Positions 26,307 to 35,469 of a DNA stretch of 64,000 nt are shown here, one piece after another. Numbering within the stretch: the first letter of the stretch is position 1; each line of letters opens with the position of its first letter. Source of the stretch: Urbifossiella limnaea (lineage in GTDB: Bacteria > Planctomycetota > Planctomycetia > Gemmatales > Gemmataceae); assembly GCF_007747215.1 (NCBI RefSeq), contig NZ_CP036273.1, positions 2,774,322 through 2,838,321 of the forward strand, in the 5' to 3' direction. The position numbers and the translations under genes were made by a program. Below the pieces are notes generated by a model. It had not been told where the DNA came from, did no database searches, and saw nothing but the letters and a program-made list of their open reading frames with translations.

Positions 26307-27215
26307 TTAGTCCACGACCGGGTTCTTTTCCGTCACCGTGGTCGACTGCTTGGCCTTGATCCGCATCGTCATCTCGATGTCCTGGCCGTTCGCGGACATG
26401 GCCAGCGAACCCTTCATGACCATGTCCACGGTCCCCTCCTTGAGCCGGCCGGCCTTCAGGTCGAACAGCTGCGTCCCCTTGTACTGTTCGGCCTTCATGC
26501 TGAACCGGCTCACCTTCACCCCCGGCGGCAGGCCCGGCACGCCGCCCTTGCCCGACTTGAACGTCATGTCGCCGACCACGCCGATCTTGGCCACGCCGTT
26601 CGAGACGCCGTCGAACGTGTACTTCTCCTTGACCGTCGCGTCGCCGAGCCCGGCCGCGGGCACCTTCGTCGTCCGGCTCCAGGTGTCGCCGGCCTTCACC
26701 GGCATCGGCGGCACCGACGTGAACGCCTGCGACACCATCTGCCCGACCGCCGCCTCGGACAGCTGCGCGCCGAGCTGGGCGCGGGCGGTGTCGTCGTCGC
26801 CGGCGATCTTGTCGATGAACTTCTCGTAGCCGATCAGCTTGGTGACCTGCATCTCCTTGTCGAGCACGGCGCCGATCTTGGCCCCCTTGATCTTGTCGCC
26901 GATGTCGCCGAGCCCGGGCAGGCCGCCGCCGCCGGGGAGCCCCTGGGCCTCCATCGACATGTCGAGGAAGGTCATCTCGACGGTGGTCGAGTCGTCCTTG
27001 ACGGACGACACCTTGAACTTCTGGACGGCGGTCGTCTTCATCTTCAGGTCGACGTTCATGCCGAGGATGCCCATCGACATGTCCATGTCGGTGACGGCCT
27101 TGGCGTAGAACTGCTGCCCTTCCTTGAGGGTCCACTTGACGGTGACCGGCTCCTGGGCCGTGCCGCTCGTGACGACGAGCCCGGCCGTGAGGGCCAGGGC
27201 GAGAACGGGGCGCAT
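26307..27215 (-). CDS. Secreted protein, DUF6263-like
   Basis: 302 residues with a signal peptide (MRPVLALALTAGLVVTSGTAQ) and a beta-rich body: VKWTLKEGQQFYAKAV, TTVEMTFLDMSMEAQG, VKAGDTWSRTT, KEKYTFDGV and a C-terminal repeat-like segment ending TEKNPVVD. Planctomycetes have many such secreted proteins, assigned to DUF6263 from memory; no activity is known. The unusually Met- and Gly-rich section (about 85-100, GLPGGGGLPGLGD) may be a flexible loop. The start at 27215 fits the signal peptide. It is preceded upstream by the Gfo/Idh/MocA gene on the same strand with an 80-bp gap. Confidence 0.75.
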   Translation of the reverse strand: MRPVLALALTAGLVVTSGTAQEPVTVKWTLKEGQQFYAKAVTDMDMSMGILGMNVDLKMKTTAVQKFKVSSVKDDSTTVEMTFLDMSMEAQGLPGGGGLPGLGDIGDKIKGAKIGAVLDKEMQVTKLIGYEKFIDKIAGDDDTARAQLGAQLSEAAVGQMVSQAFTSVPPMPVKAGDTWSRTTKVPAAGLGDATVKEKYTFDGVSNGVAKIGVVGDMTFKSGKGGVPGLPPGVKVSRFSMKAEQYKGTQLFDLKAGRLKEGTVDMVMKGSLAMSANGQDIEMTMRIKAKQSTTVTEKNPVVD

Positions 27216-27295
27216 CAATTGCTCCGGGGTAGGGGGCGGGGAGGTGCCCACAGGGAACGGTAGGCGCCGCGGCCGGCAGAAGCAAGCACCCGCCG

Positions 27296-28591
27296 TCAGC
27301 CCGCGACGCCGCGCGGCACGGCCCAGTGCCCTTCGCGGTAGCGGCGCGACAGCATCGCCTGCGCCGCCGGGTTGTTCAACACCGCCTCCCGCTGCGGGTC
27401 GAACTCGAGCGTCGCCCGCAACTGGCCGGCGATGTTCGCCAGGTGGCAGATGCCCGCCGCGACGTGCCCCACCGCCGCGGGCGCGTTCGCCGCCGCGCCG
27501 CGCGTCGCGGCGTCGAGGAAGTTGTTGTGGTGCGCCCGCAGGTCGACGCTGCCGGTCATTTCTTCGATCAGCCGGTTCCGCTCGCCGTACAGCTTCCAGC
27601 CGACGGTGTGGCCGATGATCAGGACGCCCTTCGTGCCGTAGAAGGCGTTGCCGTTCTCGTACCCCTCCTGGACGTACGGCGACCAGATGCGCTGCTCGAA
27701 GGTGAACTGCCGGCGGGTGCGGCCGCCGTTGCCGGGGTCGTACTCGCACACCACGTACTGCGTGTCCGGCCACTCCTGGTCGTCGTCGAAGAACGCCTTC
27801 GACCCGAGCGCCGCGACGCGGTTCGGCAGCCGGTCGAAGCCCATCCCCCACACGCCCACGTCGATGTTGTGAACGCCGTCGTTGCCGATGTCGCCGGCCC
27901 CGTAGTCCTTGAAGAACCGCCACATGCCGGGGACGCGGTTGCTGAAGAACGGCGCCTCCGGCACCGGCCCCTGCCACAGTTCGTAGTCGAGGTGCTCGGG
28001 CGGCTTCGACGCCTGCACCTTGCCGAGGTTGCGCCGCAGCTGGCTGTTCCACGCCTTGCACGCGAGCACGTCGCCGATGGCGCCGCCCTTGAGGCGGTCC
28101 ATCGCGGCCTTGACCGTCGGCGTGCTGCGGGCCTGGGTGCCGACCTGGATGACGACCTTGTTCCGCGCCGCGGCGTCGGCCAGCAGCCGGCCCTCGCGGA
28201 CGTTGTGGCTGCACGGCTTTTCGACGTACACGTGCTTGCCGGCGTCGGCGGCGAGAATCGCGCCGGGGGTGTGCCAGTGGTCGGGCGTCGCCATCCACAC
28301 GGCGACAACGCCGCGGTCGTCGAGGACGCGGCGGATGTCTTTCACCGGCGCTCCTGGGTGGCCGGCGTCGGTGGCGATTTTGGCTGCGGCGGCGAGTCGG
28401 TTGGCGTCGGCGTCGCAGACGTGGGTGATGCGGACGCGCGGGTTCTGGGCCAGGAGGCGGAGGTGGTTCGTGCCCATGCCGCCACAGCCCATGACGGCGA
28501 TCGGAACGGCGTCGGGGCCGGGCGCGGCAGGGGCAGAAGCGGGTACGGCGGCAACCGCGGCGGTGGAGAGGAAGACGCGGCGGGAGGGCAT
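27296..28591 (-). CDS. Gfo/Idh/MocA-family oxidoreductase (Tat-type export signal)
   Basis: 431 residues. The N-terminus SRRVFLSTAAVAAVPASA is a Tat-like signal (RRxFL). The NAD(P)-binding Rossmann domain starts IAVMGCGGMGTNHLRLL, and VEKPCSHNV contains the Lys of the EKP motif used in catalysis. A C-terminal alpha/beta domain follows (GDIGNDGVHNIDVGVWGM). Such enzymes act on sugars or inositols; export with bound cofactor by the Tat system is common for planctomycete members. The substrate is unknown. The upstream gene on the same strand is dimethylformamidase-like, and a 31-bp inverted repeat (28617-28756) lies 25 bp before this start. Confidence 0.9.
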   Translation of the reverse strand: MPSRRVFLSTAAVAAVPASAPAAPGPDAVPIAVMGCGGMGTNHLRLLAQNPRVRITHVCDADANRLAAAAKIATDAGHPGAPVKDIRRVLDDRGVVAVWMATPDHWHTPGAILAADAGKHVYVEKPCSHNVREGRLLADAAARNKVVIQVGTQARSTPTVKAAMDRLKGGAIGDVLACKAWNSQLRRNLGKVQASKPPEHLDYELWQGPVPEAPFFSNRVPGMWRFFKDYGAGDIGNDGVHNIDVGVWGMGFDRLPNRVAALGSKAFFDDDQEWPDTQYVVCEYDPGNGGRTRRQFTFEQRIWSPYVQEGYENGNAFYGTKGVLIIGHTVGWKLYGERNRLIEEMTGSVDLRAHHNNFLDAATRGAAANAPAAVGHVAAGICHLANIAGQLRATLEFDPQREAVLNNPAAQAMLSRRYREGHWAVPRGVAG

Positions 28592-28616
28592 GACAGGCTC
28601 CGGGGAGGGGAGGAAA

Positions 28617-28756
28617 GCGGGATTAACCACAGAGTCACAGAGAGCACAGAGGAAAGACAGGAGGCCGAGACGAAGCAGAGTTCGAACACAGACTTCGTCT
28701 CCTCTCTGCTTCTTGTCTTCCCTGTGTGCTCTCTGTGACTCTGTGGTTAATCCCGC
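28617..28756. repeat. 31-bp inverted repeat with CACAGAG words
   Basis: Arms 28617-28647 (gcgggattaaccacagagtc ...) and 28726-28756 (... gtggttaatcccgc) are exact complements, and the pairing continues imperfectly inward. The interior contains more purine-rich CAGAG/CTCTG words. It lies between the dimethylformamidase-like gene's stop (28764) and the Gfo/Idh/MocA start (28591), 25 bp from that start. It is a member of the 'ACCACAGAGTCACAGAG' intergenic class. Confidence 0.85.
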
Positions 28757-28763
28757 TTCTGCT

Positions 28764-30152
28764 TCAAGAACCGAGGCGGTCCAGCACATTCCGCGTGATC
28801 CGCGTGATCGCGGGGTCGTTGCCGCGGAGGCCGTGCGCCCAGTCGGTGCTGCCGACGGTCACCACCGTGCCGCCGCGGGTGTAGCTGCCGATCACCGCGT
28901 TGCCGGTGCGGCCCTTCTCCCAGCGCTCGTACCACTCGCAGTCGTCCGGGTGCCACCGGGCCGGGGCCGTCGCCACCACCTCGAAGTTCGCCGGCGTGCC
29001 GTCCCGCCCCGTCGGCGTCGGCAGGCCGTTCGTCCAGCTCAGCTCGCAGCCGTCGCACTCGTAGCCCACCACCTTGTACGCCGGCAGCTTCGCCCCGAAC
29101 GGGTCGCCGCGCTTGAGGCCCGTTCCCGCCAGCAGCCAGTGCTCGGGCCGGTGCGTCGTGTACGCGCCGCTGCCGTCCATGAACTGCCCGTGGCTGCGGT
29201 GATACCCGCCCCACAGGAAGCCGACGCCGGTTAGGCTGTTCTCCGGCCGCTTGACGAGGTGATGACTCCACAGCGACGTGAGCTTGGCGTGGTCGCCGGC
29301 CATGTACGCAGGGTCGTCCCCGAAGTTCTGCTTCCAGCACGCCAGCGCCCGGCCCCCGTCCTCGCTACGGACCTGCCAGCAGCAGGTGTTTCCGCTGAAG
29401 AAGGCCACGTTCCCGCCGGCACCGATGTAGCGTTCCAGGTTGTCGCGCATCGGCGCCGACCAGTACTCGTCGTGGCCGACGCTCAGGACGAGCTTGTAGC
29501 CGGCGAGGATTTCGGGCCGGAACTCCAGGTCCGAGTTGACGCAGTAGTCGAGCCTGTACCCGGCGGTCTCGGCCCAGCGGACGAAGTGCTCCTCCCACTG
29601 GCGGAACTGCGAACTGAGCGGCCGGTCGAACGACACCCGCCGCCCCTGCACCTTGTCGCGGCCGTGGTAGGCGTACAGGCTGTACCCGCCCCAGTTCGTA
29701 TACGCGTTGTAGGTGTTGGTCGAGAGCTGAATCAGCACCTTGGCGTCGGCCGCGGGCCGCCTCGGCCGCACCACGAAGAAGCACTCGCCGGCCGCCGCCC
29801 CGTCCCCGCGGCCGGTGCGGAACTCGGTGCGGTAGTACCCCGTGGGCGTGCCCGCAGGCAGCGTGTAGGCGAGTGCTGCCGGCCAGCGACAGCCGCGCGC
29901 CGAGGCGTCCTTCAGCACCGGGTGGGCCTCAGCCTGAGCACCCGGCAGGTCCAGGGTGACCGCGTCCCCACCGCCCACCCGGACGAGCCGCCCGCCGAAG
30001 CCGCCGGCGAACGAGACGTGGAACCGAACCGTGTCGCCGGGGGCGTAGCTGAGCTGGTCGGTGTAGGCTTCGAGGGGCGGTCGGGTGGCCGGCTGGGCGG
30101 CGGCGACCGCGAACGGGGCGGCGAGTGCGGTGCGGCGGGTAGGGCGGGGCAT
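28764..30152 (-). CDS. N,N-dimethylformamidase-like secreted protein
   Basis: 462 residues with a short N-terminal export signal (MPRPTRRTALAAPFAVAAAQ, Tat-like). The body matches the C-terminal domain of N,N-dimethylformamidase large-subunit-like proteins: VLIQLSTNTYNAYTNWGGYSLY, LVLSVGHDEYWSAPMRDNLE, VAFFSGNTCCWQVR and a final GSTDWAHGLRGNDPAITRIT. The fold contains a Rossmann-like glutamine-amidotransferase-type core, but a true amidase function is not certain for secreted members. The substrate is unknown. It is followed downstream by the Gfo/Idh/MocA gene on the same strand. A TACACT box at about 30184 may be its -10. Confidence 0.8.
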   Translation of the reverse strand: MPRPTRRTALAAPFAVAAAQPATRPPLEAYTDQLSYAPGDTVRFHVSFAGGFGGRLVRVGGGDAVTLDLPGAQAEAHPVLKDASARGCRWPAALAYTLPAGTPTGYYRTEFRTGRGDGAAAGECFFVVRPRRPAADAKVLIQLSTNTYNAYTNWGGYSLYAYHGRDKVQGRRVSFDRPLSSQFRQWEEHFVRWAETAGYRLDYCVNSDLEFRPEILAGYKLVLSVGHDEYWSAPMRDNLERYIGAGGNVAFFSGNTCCWQVRSEDGGRALACWKQNFGDDPAYMAGDHAKLTSLWSHHLVKRPENSLTGVGFLWGGYHRSHGQFMDGSGAYTTHRPEHWLLAGTGLKRGDPFGAKLPAYKVVGYECDGCELSWTNGLPTPTGRDGTPANFEVVATAPARWHPDDCEWYERWEKGRTGNAVIGSYTRGGTVVTVGSTDWAHGLRGNDPAITRITRNVLDRLGS

Positions 30153-30231
30153 ACGTCACCGGGGGAGTCGGTCCGCCGCCAGTGTACTCCCCGCGTCGGC
30201 CGCGTGCCAAAACCAAACTGCCCGGCCGGCG

Positions 30232-31137
30232 TCAGCCCGTGGTGCCGGCCGTACCAGGGAACCGAAAGGACGCGACGACCACGGTCACGTTGTCCCCGCC
30301 GCCCCGGTCCAGCGCCCGCCCCACGAGGGCCTGACAGGCGTCCTCGGCCGACACGCGGCCCAACTCGTCGGCGATGTCGTCCTCGCTCACGAGGTCGGTC
30401 AGCCCGTCGGTGCAGAGGAGGATGCGGTCGCGGTCGGCCAGCTTGTGGCGGGACAGTTCCGGGGCTCCGCCGGTGGCCGGGATGCCGATCGCGTGCGTCA
30501 GGGCGAGCCGGACGCGTGCGGCGACGGCCGGGTGGACGCCGAGCTGCGACGTGGGGACCGTGTGGTCGCGGGTCAGCCGTAGCAGGCGGCCGCCGCGGTA
30601 CAGGAACACGGGCGAGTCGCCGACGTGAGCGACGATCAGTTCGGCGCCCATACTGATGGCCAGTGAAAGGGTTGACCCCATCCCGCGCAGCCCCGGCCGC
30701 GCCGCGGCCTCGGCGACGACGGCGTCGTTGACCAGGCCGAACCGCCGTGCCGTCCGCGCCATCACGGTTCGAACGTCAATCGCGTTCTCGGCGAACACCC
30801 AGTCGGGCGTCTGGAGAACGAGGTCGATGATGAGGGTGATCGCCAGCCGGCTGGCGACCTCGCCGGCGGCGCTCCCGCCGACCCCGTCGGCGACCGCAAA
30901 TCCATACCCGACCTGCTCAAAGTCGTCCGGCGTGTCGGGCGCGGTGAGGCTGGACGCGACCGTCCGCAGGTAGCGGCCGAAACGGGTGATGTGAAAGTTG
31001 TCCTCGTTGGACTTGCGGGCGTGCCCGACGTGCGTCCGCCCGGCGGCGTCGACGAAGATCGGCCCGACGGCCCGCGACGCCCCCCCGCCGAGGGACGGGA
31101 CATCGTCCACCGTGTCATGCTCGTTGGTGTCGCTCAC
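30232..31137 (-). CDS. PP2C-type Ser/Thr protein phosphatase
   Basis: 301-residue metal-dependent phosphatase. Motif R41-xx-NEDN (44-47), the metal-binding D84-G-V-G-G (AVADGVGGSAAGE) and the late CTDGLTD and GGGDNVTVVV motifs form the PP2C active site. It has no membrane segment. It most likely reverses phosphorylation by Hanks kinases, and the neighbouring upstream gene on the same strand is such a kinase, 180 bp away. A hairpin at 31276-31293 lies between them. A TATACT box (31197-31192, minus strand) is 55 bp upstream, so this gene may have its own promoter. Confidence 0.93.
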   Translation of the reverse strand: MSDTNEHDTVDDVPSLGGGASRAVGPIFVDAAGRTHVGHARKSNEDNFHITRFGRYLRTVASSLTAPDTPDDFEQVGYGFAVADGVGGSAAGEVASRLAITLIIDLVLQTPDWVFAENAIDVRTVMARTARRFGLVNDAVVAEAAARPGLRGMGSTLSLAISMGAELIVAHVGDSPVFLYRGGRLLRLTRDHTVPTSQLGVHPAVAARVRLALTHAIGIPATGGAPELSRHKLADRDRILLCTDGLTDLVSEDDIADELGRVSAEDACQALVGRALDRGGGDNVTVVVASFRFPGTAGTTG

Positions 31138-31275
31138 CCGCCACCTCCTCTGCCAGCAAGGTCACTGTCGGCAGATCGGCCGCTGGGTTGGAGTATAAAC
31201 GATGTGCGGCGAGACGTGCTATCGCCGAGTTGTGGACTCGCGGAAGGCGCGACATCAACAGTCCGGGTTCGGGCC

Positions 31276-31293
31276 TCGGGGGTGATCCCCCGA
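31276..31293 (-). terminator. Hairpin between the kinase-WD40 and PP2C genes
   Basis: Perfect 7-bp stem TCGGGGG / CCCCCGA with a tgat loop, 25 bp past the stop of the kinase-WD40 gene. It could end that transcript before the PP2C gene. Confidence 0.45.
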
Positions 31294-31317
31294 CCACGGA
31301 TGGCCCGCCGACTCCGG

Positions 31318-33291
31318 TCAGCCCAGCGGCGCCTCGACCGGCCAGCGGCGCAACGTCCCGTCCTCGCCGCCGCTGTACAAGACGCCTGCGTCCACGCCGA
31401 AACTCAGCGACCGAACCGGGCCGGCGTGGCCGGTCAGGGTCGTCAGCTCGGTGCCGTCGTCGGCCTGCCACACGCGCACCGTGCCGTCGGAGCCGCCGCT
31501 CGCCAGCAGCCGCCCGTCCGGGCTGAACGCGGCACAGAGAACTGGCCCGTCGTGGCCGACGAACCGGTGGAACGAGCCGTCCGTCTGCCGCACGGCCAGC
31601 GCCTTACCAGTCACGGCCAGCTTCTTCCCCTGGAACGCCAGGCCCAACACCGGGCCGACCGTGCCGTTCAGCGACGCCCGCTCCTTGCCGGTCGTCAGGC
31701 CCCACTGGCGGACCGTGCCGTCGGCGGCGGCGCTCAGCAGGGTGTCGCCGAACTTCGGGAAGGCCACGGCGGTCACGGCGCCGGTGTGGCCGAGCAACTG
31801 AGTCGGCTTCGGCCCGTCCGCCGCGAACTCCCACACCCACACCGACCGGTCGGCGCTGCCGGCCGCGACGCGCTTCCCGTCCGGGCTCACGGCCACGCAG
31901 CGGTAGTTGTCGCCGGCGCCCTTCAGGCGGCCGTGCTCGGTGCCGGTGGCGGTGTCCCAGATCTGGATCCGCATCTCGGGCACGGTCAGCCGGGTGGCGC
32001 ACGACGCGATCCACCGGCCGTTCGGCGCGCCCGCCAACTGCTCGACGCTCCCCACGTCGCCCTCGAAACTCCGCACTTCCTTCAGCTTCAGGGCGTTCCA
32101 CACCTTGATGGTGCCGTCCGGGCCGCCGGTGATGACCTGCTTGCCGTCGCCGCTCACGAGCAACCCGCTGACGGCGCCGACGTGGGCCTTCGTGCTGGTA
32201 TGCCCGGCCGGCAGCGAGAACACCGCCGACCCGCCGTTGAGGGGCGCCTGACCGGCTACGCCGATGGGTGCGTGGGTGGCGGTCTCGGGCGCGCCGCCGC
32301 GCTTCACCCGGTCGACGGCGTCGAGCAACTCGGACGGCGTCTGGAAGCGCTCGTCGGGGTTGCGGGCCATCATGCGGCGGACGAGCAGGTCCAGCCCGGG
32401 GCCGGCCTCCGGCCGCTTGGCCATGAGCGACGGCGGCGGCTCGGTCATCTGGCGGCGGAGTTTCTGCACGATCGTGGTGCCGGGGAAGGGCACCTCGCCG
32501 GTCAGGATGTAGTACATGGAGGCGCCGAGCGAATAGATGTCGGCGCGGATGTCGGCCTTGCGGGAGTCCTCGGCCTGCTCGGGGGCGACGTAGTCGGGCG
32601 TGCCGAGGAAGATGCCGTCGCGGGTGAGGCCGGACTCCTCCTTGGCCTCGGTCGCGTGCCGGGCCAGGCCCATGTCCAGAATCTTCAGCTTCGGCAGCCG
32701 GCCGGTCTTCTTACCCTTCGTCAGCAGCGGGTTCGGCGTGACCATCAGGTTCGCGGGCTTGATGTCGCGGTGGACGAGCCCGGCCTCGTGGACGTGCTGC
32801 AACCCGGTGGCGGCCTGCTGGAGGTAGAACACGGCGTCGGCGGGGGCCACCGGGCCGCTCGACTTCACCAGCTTCGACAGGTCGATGCCGTCCACGAACT
32901 CCATCGCCAGGAACGGCAGCGGGCCGTCGAGGTCGGTGTGGTAGACGGCGACGACGTTGGGGGAGATGACCACCGAGGCGGCGGCGCGGACCTCCTGCTT
33001 GAAGCGGCGGAGGGCGTCCGGGTTGCCGAGGCGGGTCGGCGAGATGACCTTCAGTGCGACGATGCGGTCGAGCCCCTGCTGGCGGGCCTTCAGGACGACG
33101 CCCATGCCGCCGCGGTTGATCTCGCCGATGATCTCGAAGCCGCTGAGCACGCGGCCGGGGGCCAGGTCGGCGGCGAGCGCGAAGGACGTGTCCTCCCGGC
33201 CGGCGGCGGACGGGGACGGGTTGGCCGGGGCGACCTTGGTGTGGTCGCCCGGGGCGTCGGGGTCGGCGGCGGGGCTCACGCGGCTGGCCAT
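31318..33291 (-). CDS. Ser/Thr protein kinase fused to WD40 propeller
   Basis: 657 residues. A ~45-residue disordered N-terminus precedes a Hanks kinase: glycine loop INRGGMGVVLKA, Lys81 (VALKVI), catalytic VHRDIKPAN (173-181), metal motif ILDMGLA (DMG), and GTPDYVAPEQ. The C-terminal ~270 residues hold WD40 repeats (e.g. AHVGAVSGLLVSGDGKQVIT, GHTGAVTAVAF, GHDGPVLCAAFSPDGRLLAS, GHAGPVRSLSFG), enough for a seven-bladed propeller. The kinase is cytoplasmic, without a membrane helix; the propeller should select substrates or partners. The start at 33291 was chosen because the preceding frame is not protein-like. The PP2C gene downstream may counteract it. A TATGCT box (33399-33394) may be its -10. 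Confidence 0.93.
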   Translation of the reverse strand: MASRVSPAADPDAPGDHTKVAPANPSPSAAGREDTSFALAADLAPGRVLSGFEIIGEINRGGMGVVLKARQQGLDRIVALKVISPTRLGNPDALRRFKQEVRAAASVVISPNVVAVYHTDLDGPLPFLAMEFVDGIDLSKLVKSSGPVAPADAVFYLQQAATGLQHVHEAGLVHRDIKPANLMVTPNPLLTKGKKTGRLPKLKILDMGLARHATEAKEESGLTRDGIFLGTPDYVAPEQAEDSRKADIRADIYSLGASMYYILTGEVPFPGTTIVQKLRRQMTEPPPSLMAKRPEAGPGLDLLVRRMMARNPDERFQTPSELLDAVDRVKRGGAPETATHAPIGVAGQAPLNGGSAVFSLPAGHTSTKAHVGAVSGLLVSGDGKQVITGGPDGTIKVWNALKLKEVRSFEGDVGSVEQLAGAPNGRWIASCATRLTVPEMRIQIWDTATGTEHGRLKGAGDNYRCVAVSPDGKRVAAGSADRSVWVWEFAADGPKPTQLLGHTGAVTAVAFPKFGDTLLSAAADGTVRQWGLTTGKERASLNGTVGPVLGLAFQGKKLAVTGKALAVRQTDGSFHRFVGHDGPVLCAAFSPDGRLLASGGSDGTVRVWQADDGTELTTLTGHAGPVRSLSFGVDAGVLYSGGEDGTLRRWPVEAPLG

Positions 33292-33640
33292 GAACGGGTC
33301 CGACCGCGGCGGGGTGCCGGCGCGGTCGGCTCGGTGGGGGAGGATCCGGCGGCGGCCCACGCGGCCTCCCCCCGGACGAATTCGACCCCTACCAGCATAC
33401 CGGACGAATCGGCCTCCTGCACGGCCAGTCGGCCGGAGTCCGCTCGTGGCACGAATTAACTCCTGTCAGGTCCGGGCATAGGGGCGATGCCGCGGGTGCG
33501 GCCCGGCCGGCCGATCCGGTCGTTCGGGCCGGCGCGAAATTGCCGGTGGAATGAGCTCGCCGGCACCCCCGTTCCGACCGGTACTCCCGTCGTTGCCGGT
33601 GCTTCGGTAGAATCCCATCACTTCGCACCTCGGAGTGCCC
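33292..33640. other. Divergent promoter region, 349 bp
   Basis: No gene. It holds promoters for the kinase-WD40 gene (-) and the anchored protein gene (+). Visible signals are TATGCT on the minus strand at 33399-33394, TAGAAT on the plus strand at 33608-33613, and a direct repeat CCGGACGAAT at 33372-33381 and 33400-33409, 28 bp apart. Confidence 0.5.
33608..33613 (+). promoter_or_regulatory. Candidate -10 box (TAGAAT) of the anchored protein gene
   Basis: TAGAAT within GGTAGAATC, 27 bp before the ATG at 33641. It shares its 9-mer with 23129-23137 and 45493-45501. No clear -35. Confidence 0.35.
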
Positions 33641-35347
33641 ATGAGCCCCCCGCCCCCCGCGCCGGACGACGACGCACCGCCACCCGCCGGCCGGGAGGTC
33701 ATCGAACCGTCCCGCGACTCGCTCCTCGACGACCCGCTCTTCGCCGAGTTGGTCGAGGCCAAGCCGGGGCCGGACCTGAAGGTCGGACCGCCGGCCCCCC
33801 CGCCGGTCGCCGCACCGGCGGACGACCTGCCGCTCGCGGAGGTGGTTCCGGCGCGGCCGAAGCCGCCGCCGGCCGGCCCGCCGCGACGGGTTGAGGAGCC
33901 GACCGAACCGCCGAAGCCGCAGGTGTTCGCCGCGTGCGCGGTCCTCGGCTGCTTCGGGCTCGGGTTCGTGGCGTCGATGTCGTTCCTCGGCTGGGCGGCG
34001 CTCACGCTCCTGTCCGGCCTCCCCGACGACCGAGGCACGACCGTCGTTCACACGGGGGCGCGGCCGGGCCCGGTCGAGTCCACCAAATACGCCGCCGACA
34101 GCGGCCAGATTCAACTCGCCGGCACGGTCGACGCCGTCGGCCGCGCCGCCGCTGGCCGCTACCTGCTGCTGCGTACCTCGCGGACGGGTGAGGTTCACGT
34201 CTTCGACCCGAACGTCGGCGACGTCATCGCCAAGTTCGACACCGGCGGCGGGCGGTCGTTGTTCGCCGGTTCGGCGAGCAAGCTATTCGTGTTCCGGACC
34301 GACGACGCGGGCAACTCGCTGGAGCGGTGGGACCTGGAAACGCGGGTCAAGGAACACAGCGTGCAGCGTCCGCGGGACGCACTGCCGCCCGTAGCCCTGG
34401 CCGTGGGAGCGGGCACGGACGGGCCGCTGTACCTGGTGAACGCCCCGATCAACGGTGCGGCGACGGTCCGGGTCATCGACGCCGACACGCTGGCGGAAAA
34501 GGCGGCGTACGGGGTGCCGAACTGGCTCGGCGCGGCCCACACGCACGTCCGCGCCTCCGACGACGGCCTGACGCTGACCGCGTCGACCGCGAGTGGGGCG
34601 GCGGTGCTCCGCTTCCCCTCGCCACAGGCCGCCCCGACCGCGGTGGTACTCCGGGCGACCGGGCCCAACCCCCCGAAGTATGCGACCCCGGCCCGGAACG
34701 GCGCGCTCGTGTTCACGCCGAGAGGACTGTTCTCCCCGGACGGTGCCCTCCAACCCGGCCCCAAACGGCTGACGTTTCCCACCGCCCAGGGGACCGATCT
34801 GTTCCTGAGCCAGGTGGTGCAGGACGCGGCCGACCCGACCCCGGAGCTGCGCCTCCACCTGACCGCCGCCGCCGCCGCCTCAGTCCCCCTGTCGTCGGTC
34901 GGCGGCCCGAAGGGGGTAGAAATGGGTGAGCTGTCGGCGGTGACGGCAGACCAGCGCGTCCACCTGTGGCCGGCGGCGGGGCTGGCTGTGGTGGTCTCCA
35001 CCGGCACCCCCACGCGGTTGCTCCTGACCAAGGTCGACGTCAAGGAACTGTTGTCCGACCTCGTTCAAACCCACGTCGTGATCGGCTCCGACCCGTCTCG
35101 GTGGGCACCGCGCTCGGCCGAGTGGCGGTACCGGCCGGCGGTGTGGACGAACGGCGACGGCCCCACCGCCGTGAAGCTCGTCGAGAGCCCGCCCGGGATG
35201 CAGGTGAAGCCGAACGGCGAAGTCGTTTGGACGCCGGGTACGGGGGCGGCCCGCACGTCAGTTGTTCGGTTGCGGGTAGAAGTCGGCGACGTCGGCACGG
35301 AGCAGCAGTTCCGCCTGACCGTGCTCGACGACCCCGACGATGAGTAG
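33641..35347 (+). CDS. Membrane-anchored protein with Pro-rich N-terminus, function unknown
   Basis: 568 residues. The N-terminal ~95 residues are Pro/Asp/Glu-rich and likely disordered. One membrane helix follows (about 96-125, VFAACAVLGCFGLGFVASMSFLGWAALTLL), and about 440 extracytoplasmic residues follow it. These look like a beta-propeller (GEVHVFDPNVGDVIAKFD, AATVRVIDADTLAEKA), with a final MQVKPNGEVVWTPGTG segment. There is no catalytic motif. The layout resembles planctomycete anchored proteins with a cytoplasmic acidic tail. The ATG at 33641 was preferred over GTG 33635 because cggag sits 7 nt upstream. The kinase-WD40 gene is divergent. Confidence 0.75.
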   Translation: MSPPPPAPDDDAPPPAGREVIEPSRDSLLDDPLFAELVEAKPGPDLKVGPPAPPPVAAPADDLPLAEVVPARPKPPPAGPPRRVEEPTEPPKPQVFAACAVLGCFGLGFVASMSFLGWAALTLLSGLPDDRGTTVVHTGARPGPVESTKYAADSGQIQLAGTVDAVGRAAAGRYLLLRTSRTGEVHVFDPNVGDVIAKFDTGGGRSLFAGSASKLFVFRTDDAGNSLERWDLETRVKEHSVQRPRDALPPVALAVGAGTDGPLYLVNAPINGAATVRVIDADTLAEKAAYGVPNWLGAAHTHVRASDDGLTLTASTASGAAVLRFPSPQAAPTAVVLRATGPNPPKYATPARNGALVFTPRGLFSPDGALQPGPKRLTFPTAQGTDLFLSQVVQDAADPTPELRLHLTAAAAASVPLSSVGGPKGVEMGELSAVTADQRVHLWPAAGLAVVVSTGTPTRLLLTKVDVKELLSDLVQTHVVIGSDPSRWAPRSAEWRYRPAVWTNGDGPTAVKLVESPPGMQVKPNGEVVWTPGTGAARTSVVRLRVEVGDVGTEQQFRLTVLDDPDDE

Positions 35348-35469
35348 CCTGCGAGCGGCGGCCGTTCTCACACGGCGGTCACAATCTGTCCGGTCGGCTT
35401 GCCGGCGGCCCGGCTGGGTGTTAGCTTCTCTTCACACTCGCCGTCACCGCTCGCCCTCCGAGCCGACGA

